Positions 1-12,655 are shown, counted from the stretch's first letter. The stretch is DNA of 64,000 nucleotides from Fasciola hepatica (GCA_948099385.1 CANUEZ040000113.1:11606501-11670500); one strand, 5' to 3'. Notes: generated by a model from the sequence alone, not told the origin. Made by a program: numbers and translations.

Positions 1-1964
1 CAGAGAGTCTGGGTTTTCCTGGAACACCAATACAGAGAGAATTATCATACCACTGACCAACAGTCAGTCCTATGGTCTGGTGGGCTTACTATATCATGTT
101 GAGTAAATGTCAGGTTTGAAACATTCAGCCACAATGAACTCCAATGTCTACATTTCTTTCACCATCCGGTATTTTGACAAGTTGAGCTGTGACACATTTT
201 ATAATGTTTTGTCAAGACTCTCTGTAGAACACTGGTTTACTCAATATATCCAGGATCATTTGGCTGCATCTTTAGGATTGCCTACTGCAGTCATGGTAAT
301 TGTTGTTACAGTCAGAATAAAGCCGACATTTAAGGAGACCAATTTCCGGTGGAACTCACATACAAAGGAAATAAGGAAAGAGTAGGACAAATTGTCTCCA
401 CCGTTTCCTTAATTCCTCAGTATGGTGATGTATGGTGTATGAATGTTGCCTACTTTATGGTCTACAGTTATTGCAATTTGTTTTGGTTTGCTTAATGCTA
501 CCGCTGGATATTGTGCTTTCAAATAAAACTTTTCCTGATCGGAAAATGACACGGTTCATGGACTGAGTACGAGGTTGAACGTGGTTCATTCACTCCGGTG
601 TGTTGAGGATTCCGTTTCCATACAAGATCGGAAAAATCCTGAACGGTTCCATTTGAACTTCCAGTTCTGCGTAAGGCCATCAACAAGACCCCGTGATGAT
701 ATGATCTAGTGCACCGAAAACCTGAAGTGTTCGGTGAAGCATTTCCAATTGGATACCCATTGTAGAGCAAGACAGATGAAAATTCAGATTATTCAATGTC
801 AAAATGCAACTTCTGAAACCATATCAGAAGCAGAAACACACGGATACCCTGGTAGCAATGCTATGTTGCACGTATGAAGACCACTGGTCGCGCAGCTCGT
901 TGTTAGTTGGCATTAAACATGGGAATCAGGGCGAAGCCGATCTTTACTCAACAGTGAGCTAGTCCGAATGTGAACGGAAAGTACTGTTGACTTCCAACCT
1001 CCGGTATGGATTGTTTTGTGGTTCGGCTATTGACACATGCACCTTGCAAATTATTATGATGGATGTCAATATAACTGAGTCCTATAATTTGGAACTATTC
1101 ATATTCACACTCTTGAGACAAATCTGTACAAGCTAAATCGACTCTTCTGTCCTGTATAACCACACTTGAAATACGCTCTTTACATTCTCTGGCATCTTTG
1201 ACCAGAACTACAAGCGTTTTGCTATGCAGCTAGAATGAAAGGGTGACTGTGTGACGGCTGATCGTGACCTGCACCACTAAACACAATGAAACAAGTTTTA
1301 GTATTTTCAAAAGTAGTCAGATATCACGTAAAAAGTCTTCTTTGGAAGTCTCTTGGGCGCAAGAGAAAAGATTGCTTTGGTTGGTGTGGTGCTCAAGAAC
1401 GTCAACCTGCTTCAGAAATTCCAATATGGCCCACTTGCCAAAGTATCCGAAATCACTGTGCCAAAGGGGCCGAAAAAGCCGGGGCAATTCCCCTCCAGCA
1501 CCAATTGCTGTACCAACAAGTTGATGATAATGATTTCCATCGTGACGAGTGTAGTGATTTCAGGAGCGCTTAGTTTGTGTTCTAAAATATCGTAGAAAGA
1601 GAAAGGAAGAGGAGTTGAAACTTGAACCTACCTGACAAACAGTATATGCTGAAGAAAATCAGGCCCAATCTACGGTCTTCAAGAATGGGCAAGACGGAAA
1701 CACCTGGGATGTATTCTGTTGGATTTATTCGGTATTCACCTTGTTATACATGAATTATTACATGAAAATATGGTTAGATGGGATGATGATGAGATTCAGA
1801 GCGATCTGGTTATCTCCAGACGATCTGATTGTCAGAGTTTGACTTATCGCATAAACTGAATCCAGTAAAAGTAGCCTAGTCTCACAGAGTCATATGCAGA
1901 AGCGTTCACATTACCAGAAGGGGTACACACTTTTATTTACCATCACTGTTGCAAATCCTCTCAG
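1..1964. other. Unassigned sequence
   Basis: No gene is recognised. A 92-codon frame at 107-385 (+) looks mildly coding (possible donor after GTCATG near 295) but matches nothing I know. A frame at 1353-1595 (+) contains GPLAKVSEITVPKGPKKPGQ, loosely like the end of an RNA-recognition motif, but it lacks the RNP1 continuation. Confidence 0.3.
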
Positions 1965-2302
1965 CTTTATTTCATTCTGACACGACGATGTTCATTTTGA
2001 TCGCTAATCTCTTAAGACTATATTATCTTATTACAGCTTTACACAATGTCCTCGTTAGTACATATGTTGTACTTGGTACTCTCATTCATTATATAAGACA
2101 GTTCTTCGAGAATATTTTGAATCATGTTGGCTATGTCTTGTTTCCCATTGCTGAAACCTTTTTTGTTTGGCCCGGAAGTTACTACTCTCTTTGGCTAAAG
2201 GGGCTTTTTTCAACTAAGGTAGATACTTTGTTCGCAAAAGAGGAGCTGGCAGAACGCGTTGAAACTGCTCTAACACGGGACTACCCACACAGAAATAGCT
2301 AG
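1965..2302 (+). CDS. Candidate hydrophobic C-terminal exon, unknown protein
   Basis: A frame of about 112 codons begins straight after a good acceptor (pyrimidine-rich stretch ending CTCTCAG at 1964) and runs to a TAG at 2300-2302. The first two bases complete a codon begun in an upstream exon, so this would be a terminal exon. The first two thirds are strongly hydrophobic and leucine, isoleucine, valine and tyrosine rich (for example YYLITALHNVLVSTYVVL), with a second hydrophobic run around HVGYVLFPIAETFFVWPG. The last 30 residues are charged (AKEELAERVETALTRDYP), as expected of a cytosolic tail after membrane segments. I do not recognise the family. The codon mix and the sharp change from hydrophobic to charged look like real protein, but no upstream exon was traced and no AATAAA follows closely. 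Confidence 0.38.
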
Positions 2303-2975
2303 AAATACAAGGCCGCGGAACTGTGCAAGAATGCTTTGTGTGAATAGGTTACAACAACAACCCAAACTTGCGCTGAAATTTATCGACGTATTACCAGTCA
2401 AAATACGGCTTTTTATGGGTATAAAATACGTTACAGAATACATATACACACTGGTATTGTTACTTGAGCAATGTGGTTGGTTTGCACAAACTTGCAAAAT
2501 AATGCGACGTGATGTGGAAGTGGATAATTCGCGCGGACGTCCTTACTGCGATGACCAATATCCAGGGTTGAACCAAGAGGAATCATGCACGCTTGGTGTA
2601 TTTGCTTGTTGGAGGAAATGCATGAATGATGGTTAGAATGTACACCGAACAAATTAACACGGATTAGTCCAAAAATGCTTTTTCTAGCATTGCGTATGAA
2701 AAAAACAGAATGATCACATGTTTATCTGAGGCATGTGAGCTAAAGTGATCCAGTATAGAACTGACTGCGTGAAAGTTCCGTATTATTTGAGGTCGAATTG
2801 ATTAGGCTGAAGCTGCAAAGGAAAACTATGACTCGCCGTTATCTTCTTTTTTTCCTTTCATCTGGCTTGTATCCCTTTGGTCGATCCCCGTGATATGTTT
2901 TCTTTGAGCCATGAGTAGAATTGTATGGGACTGGTGAAAACCGGTCGCGGAAGGTGAAAATTAAAGGTAACTTAC
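2303..2975. other. Unassigned sequence
   Basis: A 101-codon frame at 2331-2636 (+) has no recognisable motif and no convincing splice context. Nothing else is seen. Confidence 0.3.
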
Positions 2976-3074
2976 ATAGCCCAATTCATTCGGATACTCA
3001 GAAAAATCTGAGTTGCATCGGTGTGCTGTACCCAAAAGAGATAGTAATCGCGAGATTACGAAGTTCCATGCATT
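2976..3074 (-). CDS. Candidate internal exon, unknown protein
   Basis: On the minus strand, 99 bases lie between an acceptor (GTGTTGCAG) and a consensus donor (GTAAGT), phase 0 at both ends and open throughout; the translation includes NFVISRLLSLLGTAH. A second frame across the same stretch is also open, which weakens the call. It lies just 3' of a LINE remnant on the same strand, so element tail sequence is the main alternative. Confidence 0.22.
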
Positions 3075-3429
3075 CTGCAACACTTCTGAACCCATCTATG
3101 ACGCGGTCACTTACATCTATTTTACGACCAGTTCAGGTTAAAAACACTGTTCTTTGATGCTCGGAAAAGTCAGAATCTAGCAGTCAGAATCATTGGCGAT
3201 GTCCAGGTTAGAGTTGGAAACTGGTGTTTTAGCAGTTCGGATCTTGGATAATCTGAAAAGCCACCGGTAATCTTCGTCTCTAAAATTTTTCTCAGCGGCT
3301 AACTCCGTTGTTTGCATTTGTGTTAGCATTTGATCAGATTTTTGCGTAGACAGACGACCGCATCTCAGTCAAAAATATTTATACTCGGCACCTCACCGAA
3401 TCGATGGGATAAAAAGAGGAATACTTATC

Positions 3430-4620
3430 AAAATCACCCAGAAACTGTGTCGATACTCGTGCCCGGTTTGTGAGGATTTCGGTCAGATACGGTTCAGTAG
3501 AGCTTCTGTAGAGGTTATTACGAGAGTTTTAGGCCAAAAACAGGAACGTGCAGAAGTGACATTTATTCCCGGATAAACCGCTGCATAAAGTGTGAGTGCT
3601 GTCTGTAAGAAATTTTTAAGCGAACTCCTCACATGAGGCCCGGTGTAATAGGTACAACTTAGCAGGTAGTTCATTAGGAGTTATGAGAGCTGCCCGTCTG
3701 ATAATGGATAGGCTGGGACGAGGGATTTTAGAATCTCTCTTCAGTAGACTAAGAGAAAAATAACAGAGGGACAGTAAAATAGAACAGGAACAACACACTG
3801 ATAAACCAAATAGAAACAACACTGTGTTTAACGTTTAAATACCTAAGCTTTCGGAATCTGTAAAACAGCCGGCGTAGTTTCTTCACACAGTTTGAAATGT
3901 GAGATGACCACTTCAAATTTGCATGCATAATGATTTCCAGGTAACTGACAAAACCCACTCTAGCCAGTGTTTTTCAGTGGAAATGACAGATGAATCACAA
4001 GGATAAGCCAATCAAGAAAGGGTAAATATGCATTCAAAGCATTTCCACAAATTTAAATTTGAGCCGAATGGAGCAGATAGATCGTAAATATGGGACAGAT
4101 TACTGGAAAAGTTGTTGAATTCCTCGATTACAGAAACAGCTTGAAAAAGGGCCACATCATCGGTGTATTTAAATAAATGTGCAGGAGAACTGGATGAAAG
4201 ATCATCAGTTTAGGTGGAAAAAAACAGGGGGAAGGTACGGCTCTTTTAAGCACTCCTCCAATGTTCACCAAGGGTTTGGTTATTTTAAAACCTAGTCGTT
4301 TGCACTGAGTTATGTTAATAAAGTAGTCAGACAACCATGTTATCGAAGGTATGGGATAGCCAAAAGCTTCCAATTTACGGAGGACGAGAGACCGTGGAAT
4401 GGAATCAAAAGCGGATGAGTAGTCCAGAAAAGCGCATCTCACTTACTCCGCTGACCCATCCAAGGATTATGTTACATGGTGGACTAAGGAAACGATAGCA
4501 TCCACAGTGGACCTGTTAGATTTATAGGCAAACTGTAAATGGTCGTCGAGAGAACTTTTAGAACAAGTCACACGTTCGAGCATGATTCGCTCTATCAGTT
4601 TAAGATAACATTAGGTTAGA
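3430..4620 (-). mobile_element. CR1/jockey-like LINE remnant (RT and 3' end)
   Basis: Minus-strand peptides, read in order from 4620 downward, follow the reverse transcriptase of a non-LTR retrotransposon: a fingers region (HLQFAYKSNRSTVDAIVSLV), the block CAFLDYSSAFDSIPRSLVL, a degraded segment where the RT active site should be (4130-4260), then ANLKWSSHISNCVKKLRRLF at about 3750-3930 and a tail with ILTNRARV near 3470. Several frameshifts and stops separate these blocks, no endonuclease is seen, and the YxDD motif is not intact, so the copy is 5'-truncated and dead. The wording matches the fragment at 40.7-41.4 kb, so both belong to one family. The CR1/jockey assignment rests on remembered family peptides; the RT assignment itself is firm. 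Confidence 0.8.
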
Positions 4621-4648
4621 GCAATGATCGTTCTGTCTGTCATTCGAA

Positions 4649-5629
4649 ATGCCTTGGTGCGTTTCTGTGTGTTCATTTGCAACCGATTACCTACTCTACA
4701 GGTATCATCATGTCATATCAGACCTCAAGCTAGCCGACGTGTCATCACATTTTGCAATTCGGAGCTTCCAAGCCATCTCTTGGTTATCGGGACCTCTAAT
4801 CCCAGGAGAACATGACCTCCAAAAACAATGCAACCGACAGCACAACTTGGATACAGTTGAAAAGGCTCTCAAAGAATGTACGGGTTGACAAGAACACGTT
4901 CTACTAGAGGACCAGTGTGGATTTCATTGGTTGACGAAATCTAGCTTGGTTCGACAACTTTCAGTATTTTGCAACGGTTCGTTGTATGCAGGTGTCTTGT
5001 ATCGTTCCACTGACTCCAGTGAGAACTCAGATCTGCCTCAGAATTATGTCCGTTCAGTAGCACAACAACAAAGAATGTATAGTTTGCTCACGCACTCGCC
5101 CGCTAGTTGCACAGATTGCATTAGTGTGGGTGACCACGCCTTGGGGCCTAAACAACGTTGATAAGACTCAGCTCCCATCTGTCGATCCACTCCAATGATC
5201 AGCTGTCTTGCCACCCAGGATTCCGTTGTCTCAAGCCTTGGGCTTGGTACTGCACCACTGCTGACTGCCTACATGACTTGGCCGTCCGCAAACGATGGGC
5301 CATCACATTCCGTCACAGTAAGTGCCAGGTTAGAATCCATTAGTCACGACTAGACAGCCAGAACTGAATAATGTGGCTCAAGGGACATGCAATCTAGCAC
5401 CTGATAGCACACCACATCCAAGGTAAAGAAAGTTACTGGGGTGTGACGGATAAATCTATTACAACCCGGACCGCCTTTTGCGTTGCGGAGACTAGATGTC
5501 CTATGTACATCTTGTGCTAGAAAACACATCAAACCCCAGGATGTGTCATTGTCCATGACTCGATCAGAACTGGGCTGGTGTTTATTCCAACACGTTGGGG
5601 TTATTCTCCTTGGATTTATGTTAGTTTAG
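4649..5629 (+). CDS. Candidate multi-exon gene with micro-introns and a hydrophobic C-terminal tail
   Basis: One frame is coding-like from 4649 to 5317 and its breaks can be explained by tiny introns. An acceptor at 4701 (CTACTCTACAG) opens YHHVISDLKLADVSSHF. A stop at 4886 would be removed only by a very short (24-base) intron, the weakest point. The stops at 5159-5164 fall in a possible 42-base intron (5130-5171). A consensus donor at 5318 and an acceptor at 5357 bound a 40-base intron, followed by a 65-base exon (5358-5422), a 98-base intron and a last exon (5521-5629). All phases agree. The product has scattered cysteines and ends LFQHVGVILLGFMLV, stop: a hydrophobic end typical of a GPI signal or C-terminal anchor. 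The start at 4649 is a guess (an ATG at 4624 in another frame is an alternative). I do not recognise the protein. The gene abuts the LINE remnant on the opposite strand. Confidence 0.45.
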
Positions 5630-6095
5630 TGTGGCAGTGAAGCCGGTAAAGTTTTGGATGTATATTTATTTTCCCCTGAATTCGAGTAGTACATCAGGAG
5701 ACAGTGCGAGACATGTTCAACAATGTATTCAACAAAAACGTTGATGTGTGTCGGTAGGCACGGCTCCGTTGATCATGGATACGATGATATGGCACAAACT
5801 TTATAGGAGCTATGAGGTAATTGAGAAAACTCGATTCATGGATGAGTTCAATGGAAAATAATTAATCACGCTATTTTGGAGAAGAATTATTCAGTATGCT
5901 AGAAACAGGCTTTTCGCATTGAACAGTGTGTTCTTCGTACACCCCTGCCGCTTCGAATTGCTAATATTACTACTGGGAATGGCAACAGTGGTTAGATTTT
6001 GACTTTTTCTGAATTCTCTCCAGAAATATTGAGTCGCATTGCAATTATACATGCTGAAGTGCCTCTTTTATCACATAGTGATCGGATAAACTTAC
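5630..6095. other. Unassigned sequence
   Basis: Probable 3' flank of the preceding gene; no AATAAA or reading frame of note. Confidence 0.3.
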
Positions 6096-6195
6096 CTAAA
6101 CAAATTGAGTGAACCTTAAGTGGTATATAATTTGACATGAACTCTTTTATTACGAGAAAGAGGGCTGTGTTGATCAATTTAGCAGCGCCTTGCAT
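6096..6195 (-). CDS. Candidate initial exon, unknown protein
   Basis: On the minus strand an ATG at 6195 opens 33 codons (beginning MQGAAKLINTALFLVIKEF) and reaches a consensus donor, TTTAG followed by GTAAGT, at 6095. The N-terminus is mildly hydrophobic. A possible continuation lies after an ATTAG acceptor near 5970 but is weak. Only the ATG plus a strong donor supports the call. Confidence 0.22.
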
Positions 6196-8497
6196 AGAAA
6201 GCCCGAGTCGAACAGCAAATCAAGTATTATCTGTTCCGCAGAATGTCATCCATCAACACAACTCTTCGCGCCAACCCTGCTGTTTTCTAGTCTCGCATAT
6301 TCACAATGGTCTCCTGAATGGGAGAGACCTCAATGAATCTAGTTCTGTTGGAATAACTATTAACGATTATTGAATTGCGGCTGTCCTGATTGCTACTTCT
6401 CAGCAGCAGCATACATAGAAAATTAAAATCATCAACAGTGTGGCAAAATGGGAAGAGAAGTAAAAACAATGATGGCAATAGGACGACTGAGTTGTTCAAA
6501 TACAAAAGCCTCCCTCGTCATGATATATAACCGTATCATCCTATCTGCATATGACCACTGGTTGTTTGGATCCCGTGGAAGCCCGACACAAAAGAAATAA
6601 TCTAGTGCAGCGGTCTCACTCTGTATGTTTCAACCATCCAATGGACTGTCCACTAAACGGCGGTTAGTCTAACAAGGTGCAAGTAGCTTATGATAGGTGG
6701 TAAAGTCGATATTACCAGTCTAACTGCGGGTTGAACCGGGCTATTGTATTTTGTCCAATACCCGGCATACTATGATGAAAACAGTTAGATATTATCAACA
6801 AATATCAGCTTCCTGACATTGGGTCCCTTCAATCCGTCAAGTAGATATGTTAACCGCTTAAGACAGTTCTGATAGAATGCGCTGCCTTTGCTCTTGTCCA
6901 GTACCCAGTCATCTAGTTAAGGTAACTTGTAAGAACGTTTGAACAGTTGGCAAATTCAATTTCACTTCATTTAAAAACACTGAAGAGATTTTTATTCAAC
7001 TTTCCTGTTGGACGGTGGAGTTGCTATGATTGTGGTTGAGAACCGCAATCTGTATTCTGTAATTTCGACCGTATCGGTCAAAGTATGTACCATCGAAATA
7101 TATATATGGAATTCAATCCTTAGTAATACAGCACGTCGAGAGTTGAACGAACAATGGCAAGCAAGTTGTTGTATGCTCTCATTCATTTCAGTATGAAATT
7201 AGCAGAGCTTAGTGTTTATACTATTAAACTGGACAGGAACATCCTTCAGTTAATTAGGAACAAAGCTGTCTCGACAGTGAAAAGACTTCAAAACACCATC
7301 GGTTGATCAGGTGTGAGAAAATTGGTCTTTAGCTAGTTATCAGTTTCGTATTAAAGTCGTCACCGAAAAAAACCGGTTCATCTGACCCGATTTATGGACT
7401 GGTAGATACGCCTGATAGGTCACCACAAGCTATATCTCCGTTTTCATCATAATCCCTTCAGAGGAAACCATTCAAAACAAGGAAAGACCGAAACCAATGA
7501 ATTATATTGTGCCTACCTATCTTAACAGCGCAGGCACTTCCGTCGATATCAGGTCATCGCGCCTACGCACGTTCACGTTTATTTCCCAATGTGATTTTCT
7601 GGCCACACTTCATCGCGCTGTACGAGGCATTACTACCAATTCCAACCAACAATCTCTAAGATTATCTCATCACTGTCTGTGTACTATAGTTAGCTCACAT
7701 ACAGATGCATCAACAAAGAAACACACACACCCTCTCACACCCACCGCAAATAGGTGTGGGCAGTTATCACTGCCGTACGACAGGGTTCACTCGTCACCTG
7801 CGGCACGAAATATCCCAAACCGGTTGCACGCTTCTGGTGGTTATGGGCCTTTTACCAGCATTTTGGCACAATTGACGGGATGGTTCATATTGGCTGTAGG
7901 TCCTGTATGTCCCAGTCTCTTGGGTGGCTAGGTAGGTAGGGTGGGAACGCCAGGGGTTCGATCTGACGTTGCTTCTGAGGCAATTTTCCTAGAGAGAATT
8001 CAGAAGAAGATTAAATTTAACTAGTTCTACCGTTTTCAATAGTAATATTAGCAATCCGAAGCTCCAAAGTGTACCCATTCCCGAATAACATCCTGTACAG
8101 AGGACAACGGCTAATGGGCGGTTCTTTTATTACACTCCTCGTTGGATCCGAAAGAATACTGAATGAGAGACCTCTGGATGCACATTCAGCGGGCGACCGA
8201 GAAGAAGATCCGGTAACGCCCTACAAAGCTTTGTGCATTCGGTGACGAATTCCCTAGACCTTTGATGAGAAGTATTTGCAGTCACATAAAAAGAGATCGT
8301 GGGTATTCATCATCACGTCGAAGACCTTCTGGTGCAGATAGGTGAGGGACAGTATCACTCATCAAACTCATCAGCGTTTGTTGCGACCCAAAATTGAATA
8401 GAAAGTGACTGACTTCATGTTGATAACTTTAACTAACTCACCAAGAAGTATTTGGCCTTTAGGCAGGATCATAGAATATGAGGTCAGCGGGGATGGT
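6196..8497. other. Unassigned sequence, one tRNA-like box
   Basis: A 144-codon frame at 7497-7931 (+) shows no family and contains simple ACAC-rich sequence. At 7924-7962 TGGCTAGGTAGG followed by GGTTCGATC resembles RNA polymerase III A and B boxes, but the spacing is short and no tRNA cloverleaf can be drawn. No gene is called. Confidence 0.3.
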
Positions 8498-8740
8498 CTA
8501 GTAAGCAGAGTGATAAACCAGACTCAGAAATGGCTTTTCGCCTATATGGGATTGGAGATGGCAGGCTAGAGGACGGGCACGCGTATAACGAGGATATGGC
8601 TCATTCAGTACCAATTGACCATCTGGCAAGCGAATTTGCCACGAGGTACGAAGCTTTTTGTTACTCATAAAGGAAATCGAGCTCTCCATGTCAAGAACCA
8701 ATTTTACACTGGTTAAGTTTGGACTTCGTGTTATACGCAA
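8498..8740 (-). pseudogene. Possible decayed C2H2 zinc-finger fragment
   Basis: The minus-strand frame contains YTRARPLACHLQSHIGEKPF. The aromatic, leucine, His-x3-His spacing and the GEKPF-type linker match a C2H2 zinc finger, but the expected cysteine pair upstream is absent and the following finger also lacks cysteines. If real it is a remnant that can no longer bind zinc; if not, it is a chance match of about 15 residues. Confidence 0.2.
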
Positions 8741-11046
8741 GTCTTTACTATCTCCGACAAAAATTTACCAGTTCCTATGATCCTTTGCGCTTTGACCACC
8801 GGTCCTCGCGCGAAATTTGTACTCACCCTAGTCTCCATTCCAGTACTCATGTCTGCCTAGCCAAACTGTCACTTGTTTATTCTCATTTTTTCCCTGACAG
8901 TTCGATCAGATCTATGCATGTGATCGTATCTGTTCTGGGAATATAAGCTGACACAAAGTCAGTAGATGACCTGGTCTCGGTAGCAGACGGCAGGTTAAAG
9001 CCTGTCCAGAATCCAAGTAAAAGTTTGGTCCAAACGATGGCACACAGTGACATGACAAGAACAGATTCCCTTTGAACGATGACTGACCATTTGCCGAACT
9101 AATCAGGAGAGACCTTACTGGATGCCAGTTTGAGCCGTTTCGTGTGCGGCACAATGATTGATGACAGTGACTCAACATCCTACGTAGATAACATGATCTG
9201 AACAATTAGACTGAGGTGGTTCTTCTCAGTAGAATCTTCTAACTATAGCTGGTGGGACGAATCAGAACCTCCGTGTTCAATCGATCCGTGGAAATTCTCT
9301 TGTCGTTTCCCTCACCCCTCAAACCATCAACATTTCCCATGGTATATTCATTGTTGTTTAGTGTTCATCCTACCTCCCACTTTTTCTGTGTCACACGACC
9401 GTCATTGCCGTTCCACACTTCCGCTGTCCGCTGATCGTGATTGGTCATTCTTTGATATCCGTCTCATTATTTCCTGCTCCGTTGTTTATCGGTGACCTTG
9501 TTCTCAACCCAGTCCCCCTGAGCTTGATACCCATTTGACGGGAGACTGTCCTACCTCGATAGGTTTGTATATAATCTTCAGATCACCCACACGTTGATGC
9601 ATGTACTCACTTGTACTTGAACGATTCCCTCTTTGGTACATGCAGTTGACCGAGTTTGTGTTCTCTGACTCTGGACTTTTGGGTAACCACTGTGCGAGTC
9701 ACTCAATAACCGAATGACAATCAGTTACACCAGACGATTTCGAGCTTCATCTTTATCATTTTCTAAGACGTATTATTCCAAATCTGATCACATACAAAAG
9801 CGTACTGTCGATATAAAGCAATTATAGGTCCTGACTGTCTATTTCAAAGATCAACTAAGATAGGTTTATTAAGAAACAAAGGCATTTCAGAATTAATGGA
9901 TACTGAAAAGAACATTTAATTCATTGAACGAGGTCATCTCCGAGATCTGTCTAATTTATTGTCCAGATGTTTGCTTCACTACCAGATATTTAGTTGGATG
10001 GTTTCTGATGCAGTAGAAGTAGTCTACTGAATATTCAACTTTATGCCTCTTATCATCCCTGAATAAACTTGATCAACTTTTAGAAGGTTAAGCTAATATA
10101 TTAGACATCCAGGTTCGGCCAACTTTATGGTTAGGAACGCTACTGGAGTAGTGAAATGTCGACTAATTGTAGATTGATGAATTCCTTATTAAGACTGTTT
10201 GTCACCCCAGCACTCTCGTATAGATTGTCTGCTTGCCAGCACCAACAGCTTTCCTCAAACGATACATATTTCATTTATAGCCATGGATTGGACTATGCCT
10301 ACAACCTTCACACTGATACAGAAAAGACAAAGCTTGTGTATCATATTACTCACATTGTGCGTTTGTTTGTTTGGTTTTGTGTACGCCTTTTGTGACCTCC
10401 CATTCAAGGTGAGGATTGAACGGGCAACATTTTGCCCAATCTCTTCTACTCTGAGGTTTGAATTTTATTTGGCATTGTGCCCTTTCATTGAGTGTCAACA
10501 CCTTTGACGTAAAGTGAAGATGAAGTGGATCATTCGCAGAATATTTGTGTGAATCCGTAATCTATTACACAGTCGACGATGATAACCTATTGCACTCACG
10601 GATCTGTTCAAGTGAAATTAAAAATTACGCTAGCAGAATCTAGTTTTCTACGATTGTTTCTCGCACTCTGAATCTGTCCGAATTACTGATTTGTCTACCG
10701 TCAAGAACATAATATTGTTGTAAATTGCAAACATGGTTTTCCTCACAAATATTAGTGACCATTGATGCACTTCAAATAAACGTCTGCCACAACAATTGGG
10801 TGTGTTTCAAAAGAAATTTTGTCGGCCACATTTGTCCAGAAAACTGTAGATAACGGTTGCGTTGGGTCTGCTTGTAGAAGCATCGAGAATCATAAATCCA
10901 CCCAGCAGAGAAATTCCTATTGCTTCCAGAAAACGGCATATCGAGTAATGGATACATAGACGGATGCCAGTTCAACTTGATGAGTGACAGAATTACAAAG
11001 CGGTTTCCAATACCATTTGTTTGCCTTCCGTAGTACTCAACTGGTT
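8741..11046. other. Unassigned sequence
   Basis: A 121-codon minus-strand frame at 10772-11137 has no motif I know and runs into the tandem duplication. No splice chain was found. Confidence 0.3.
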
Positions 11047-12655
11047 CTTTAGTTTTGACATCCAATATGTTATCATGTTTTACATAGGTAAACTGTTCTC
11101 CTTTTATTTTCTTGTTTGTGTTTCTCCTCATAACCATAGCATTTCATACTCATTCGTTCAATGTTGGAGTACTACTACTACTACTACTACTTTCGATTTA
11201 TAAAGTATGTAGTGTAATTTGAAAATATATCATGAATTAGCTTGTGTCATTGTCAAGTTCTGAAAAACGAAACTCAAACGCTGTTCCGTGCGTTTCCACT
11301 GCGTGAAAGCGCAGCTAAATCAGTGGCACATCTACGTACACATCCCATAAAAACGAAAGGTCAATAAACGTTCCGAAGTATGCAAATGCCTGAGATGTAA
11401 AAGGTCACTGACCTTCACATGTAATTGAGTAAGTTTAGATTACCGAGAGTTACCAATATACTGTATTTTTATTATCGTTTTGTTTTCAGGTTTGATTTCC
11501 CAGTCAGAAAAGTAATCGCATTCAGCTAGTCATGTTCACGGTGGGGGGGCGGGGAATAAAAGTTAATGAAATGATGAATGTAGAGTAAATTATGGGCACG
11601 TTCAAGTTCAATTCTGGTTGTTTGTACAGATTGGTAACAGTAATTTTACATGGTAACCAGAAGCAAGACACCGAAATCTTTAAACTGACTATATTCCACC
11701 GGATTCCAAGCGTTCCCATATATGTTTTTGTACGGTATGTTATAAACATGGGAAAAGTCAGTCCCAAGACTTGAGGGCTAAATAATATTATTAGGATGAC
11801 TCATCTGAAACAGTAGCACAGATTTAGCCCTTTAGGGTTGACATCCAAATAGTTGTCATGTTTGACATAGGTGAATTGTTTTCTTTTTAATTTTCTCGTT
11901 TGTGTTTCTCCTCATTACCAGAGCATTTTACACTCAATCGTTCAAAGTGGGAAAAAATGTTAGCGAAAGGTGCACCCATTAACTTACATATCGGTGTAAT
12001 TTTGGAGGAATTACACTGGATTATTGAATTGTATCATGCAATTTCAAAATATGTCATGGGAATGAATAGGTATGTATTACTGTCAATTTGTGAAGGTGAA
12101 GACTCAAACACCTTTCCGTGCAGTTCTGTTGTATCAATACGCAGCTAGATCAATGACATATGTACATATATATCCTGCAGAAACGATGTGTCAAGGAACA
12201 ATTTTATATATGCGGATACTTGGGATGTGAAAGATCACCCATCGTCACAAATAACTGCATAAATTTTGATTGTCGAAGGTTACGAATGTACTGTATTTTT
12301 ATCGCCTTTGTGGTTTTAGGTTTGATTTTTCAGTCAGATAAGTAAACGCATTCAACTAGTCATGTTCACAATGGGGACGGTTACAAGTGAATGAAATAAC
12401 GAATATAGAGTAAATGATGAGCACTTTTAAGTTCAATTCTGATTAAGTCGTATCTGTTGCCCGTTGTACAGATTGGTACCAACCGTTTCCCAGGGAAATC
12501 AGAAGGGAGACATTGAAATCGTCCAGCTGACCGTATTGATTCAGATTCCACGAGTTCTCGTAAAGTTTTCTGTGCGGTACGTCATAAGCATGGGAAAAGT
12601 CAGTCCCAAGTCTATGACGCTAAATAATATTAGGACCATTCAGCTGAGAGTCCTT
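11047..12655. repeat. Diverged tandem duplication, unit about 0.8 kb
   Basis: Two direct copies lie side by side: about 11047-11828 and 11830-12655. Matching landmarks in the same order include GACATCCAA then TTGTTTGTGTTTCTCCTCA-like text (11061 and 11841), ACTGTATTTTTAT (11460 and 12290), GGTTTGATTT followed by CAGTCAGA (11490 and 12319), CTAGTCATGTTCAC (11526 and 12356) and ATGGGAAAAGTCAGTCCCAA (11749 and 12591). The copies differ by many substitutions and indels, so the duplication is old; the second copy is about 50 bases longer. No gene or transposon protein is recognised inside. It may be an intronic or intergenic segmental duplication or two copies of an uncharacterised non-coding repeat. 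Confidence 0.85.
11170..11190. repeat. Trinucleotide microsatellite (TAC)7
   Basis: Seven perfect TAC units inside the first copy of the tandem duplication; absent at the corresponding place in the second copy. Confidence 0.9.

Noticed and set aside
1353..1595. RNA-recognition-motif exon
   Set aside because: Resembles the end of an RNP2-side helix and strand, but the RNP1 motif does not follow and no splice site explains its absence.
5130..5171. Nonsense mutations breaking the 4.6-5.6 kb frame
   Set aside because: A 42-base segment with GT and AG ends removes both stops and keeps phase, matching the other micro-introns, so splicing is preferred. The earlier stop at 4886 remains unexplained by a normal-sized intron.
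7924..7962. tRNA or tRNA-derived SINE
   Set aside because: A- and B-box-like words are present but too close, and no acceptor or anticodon stem pairs.
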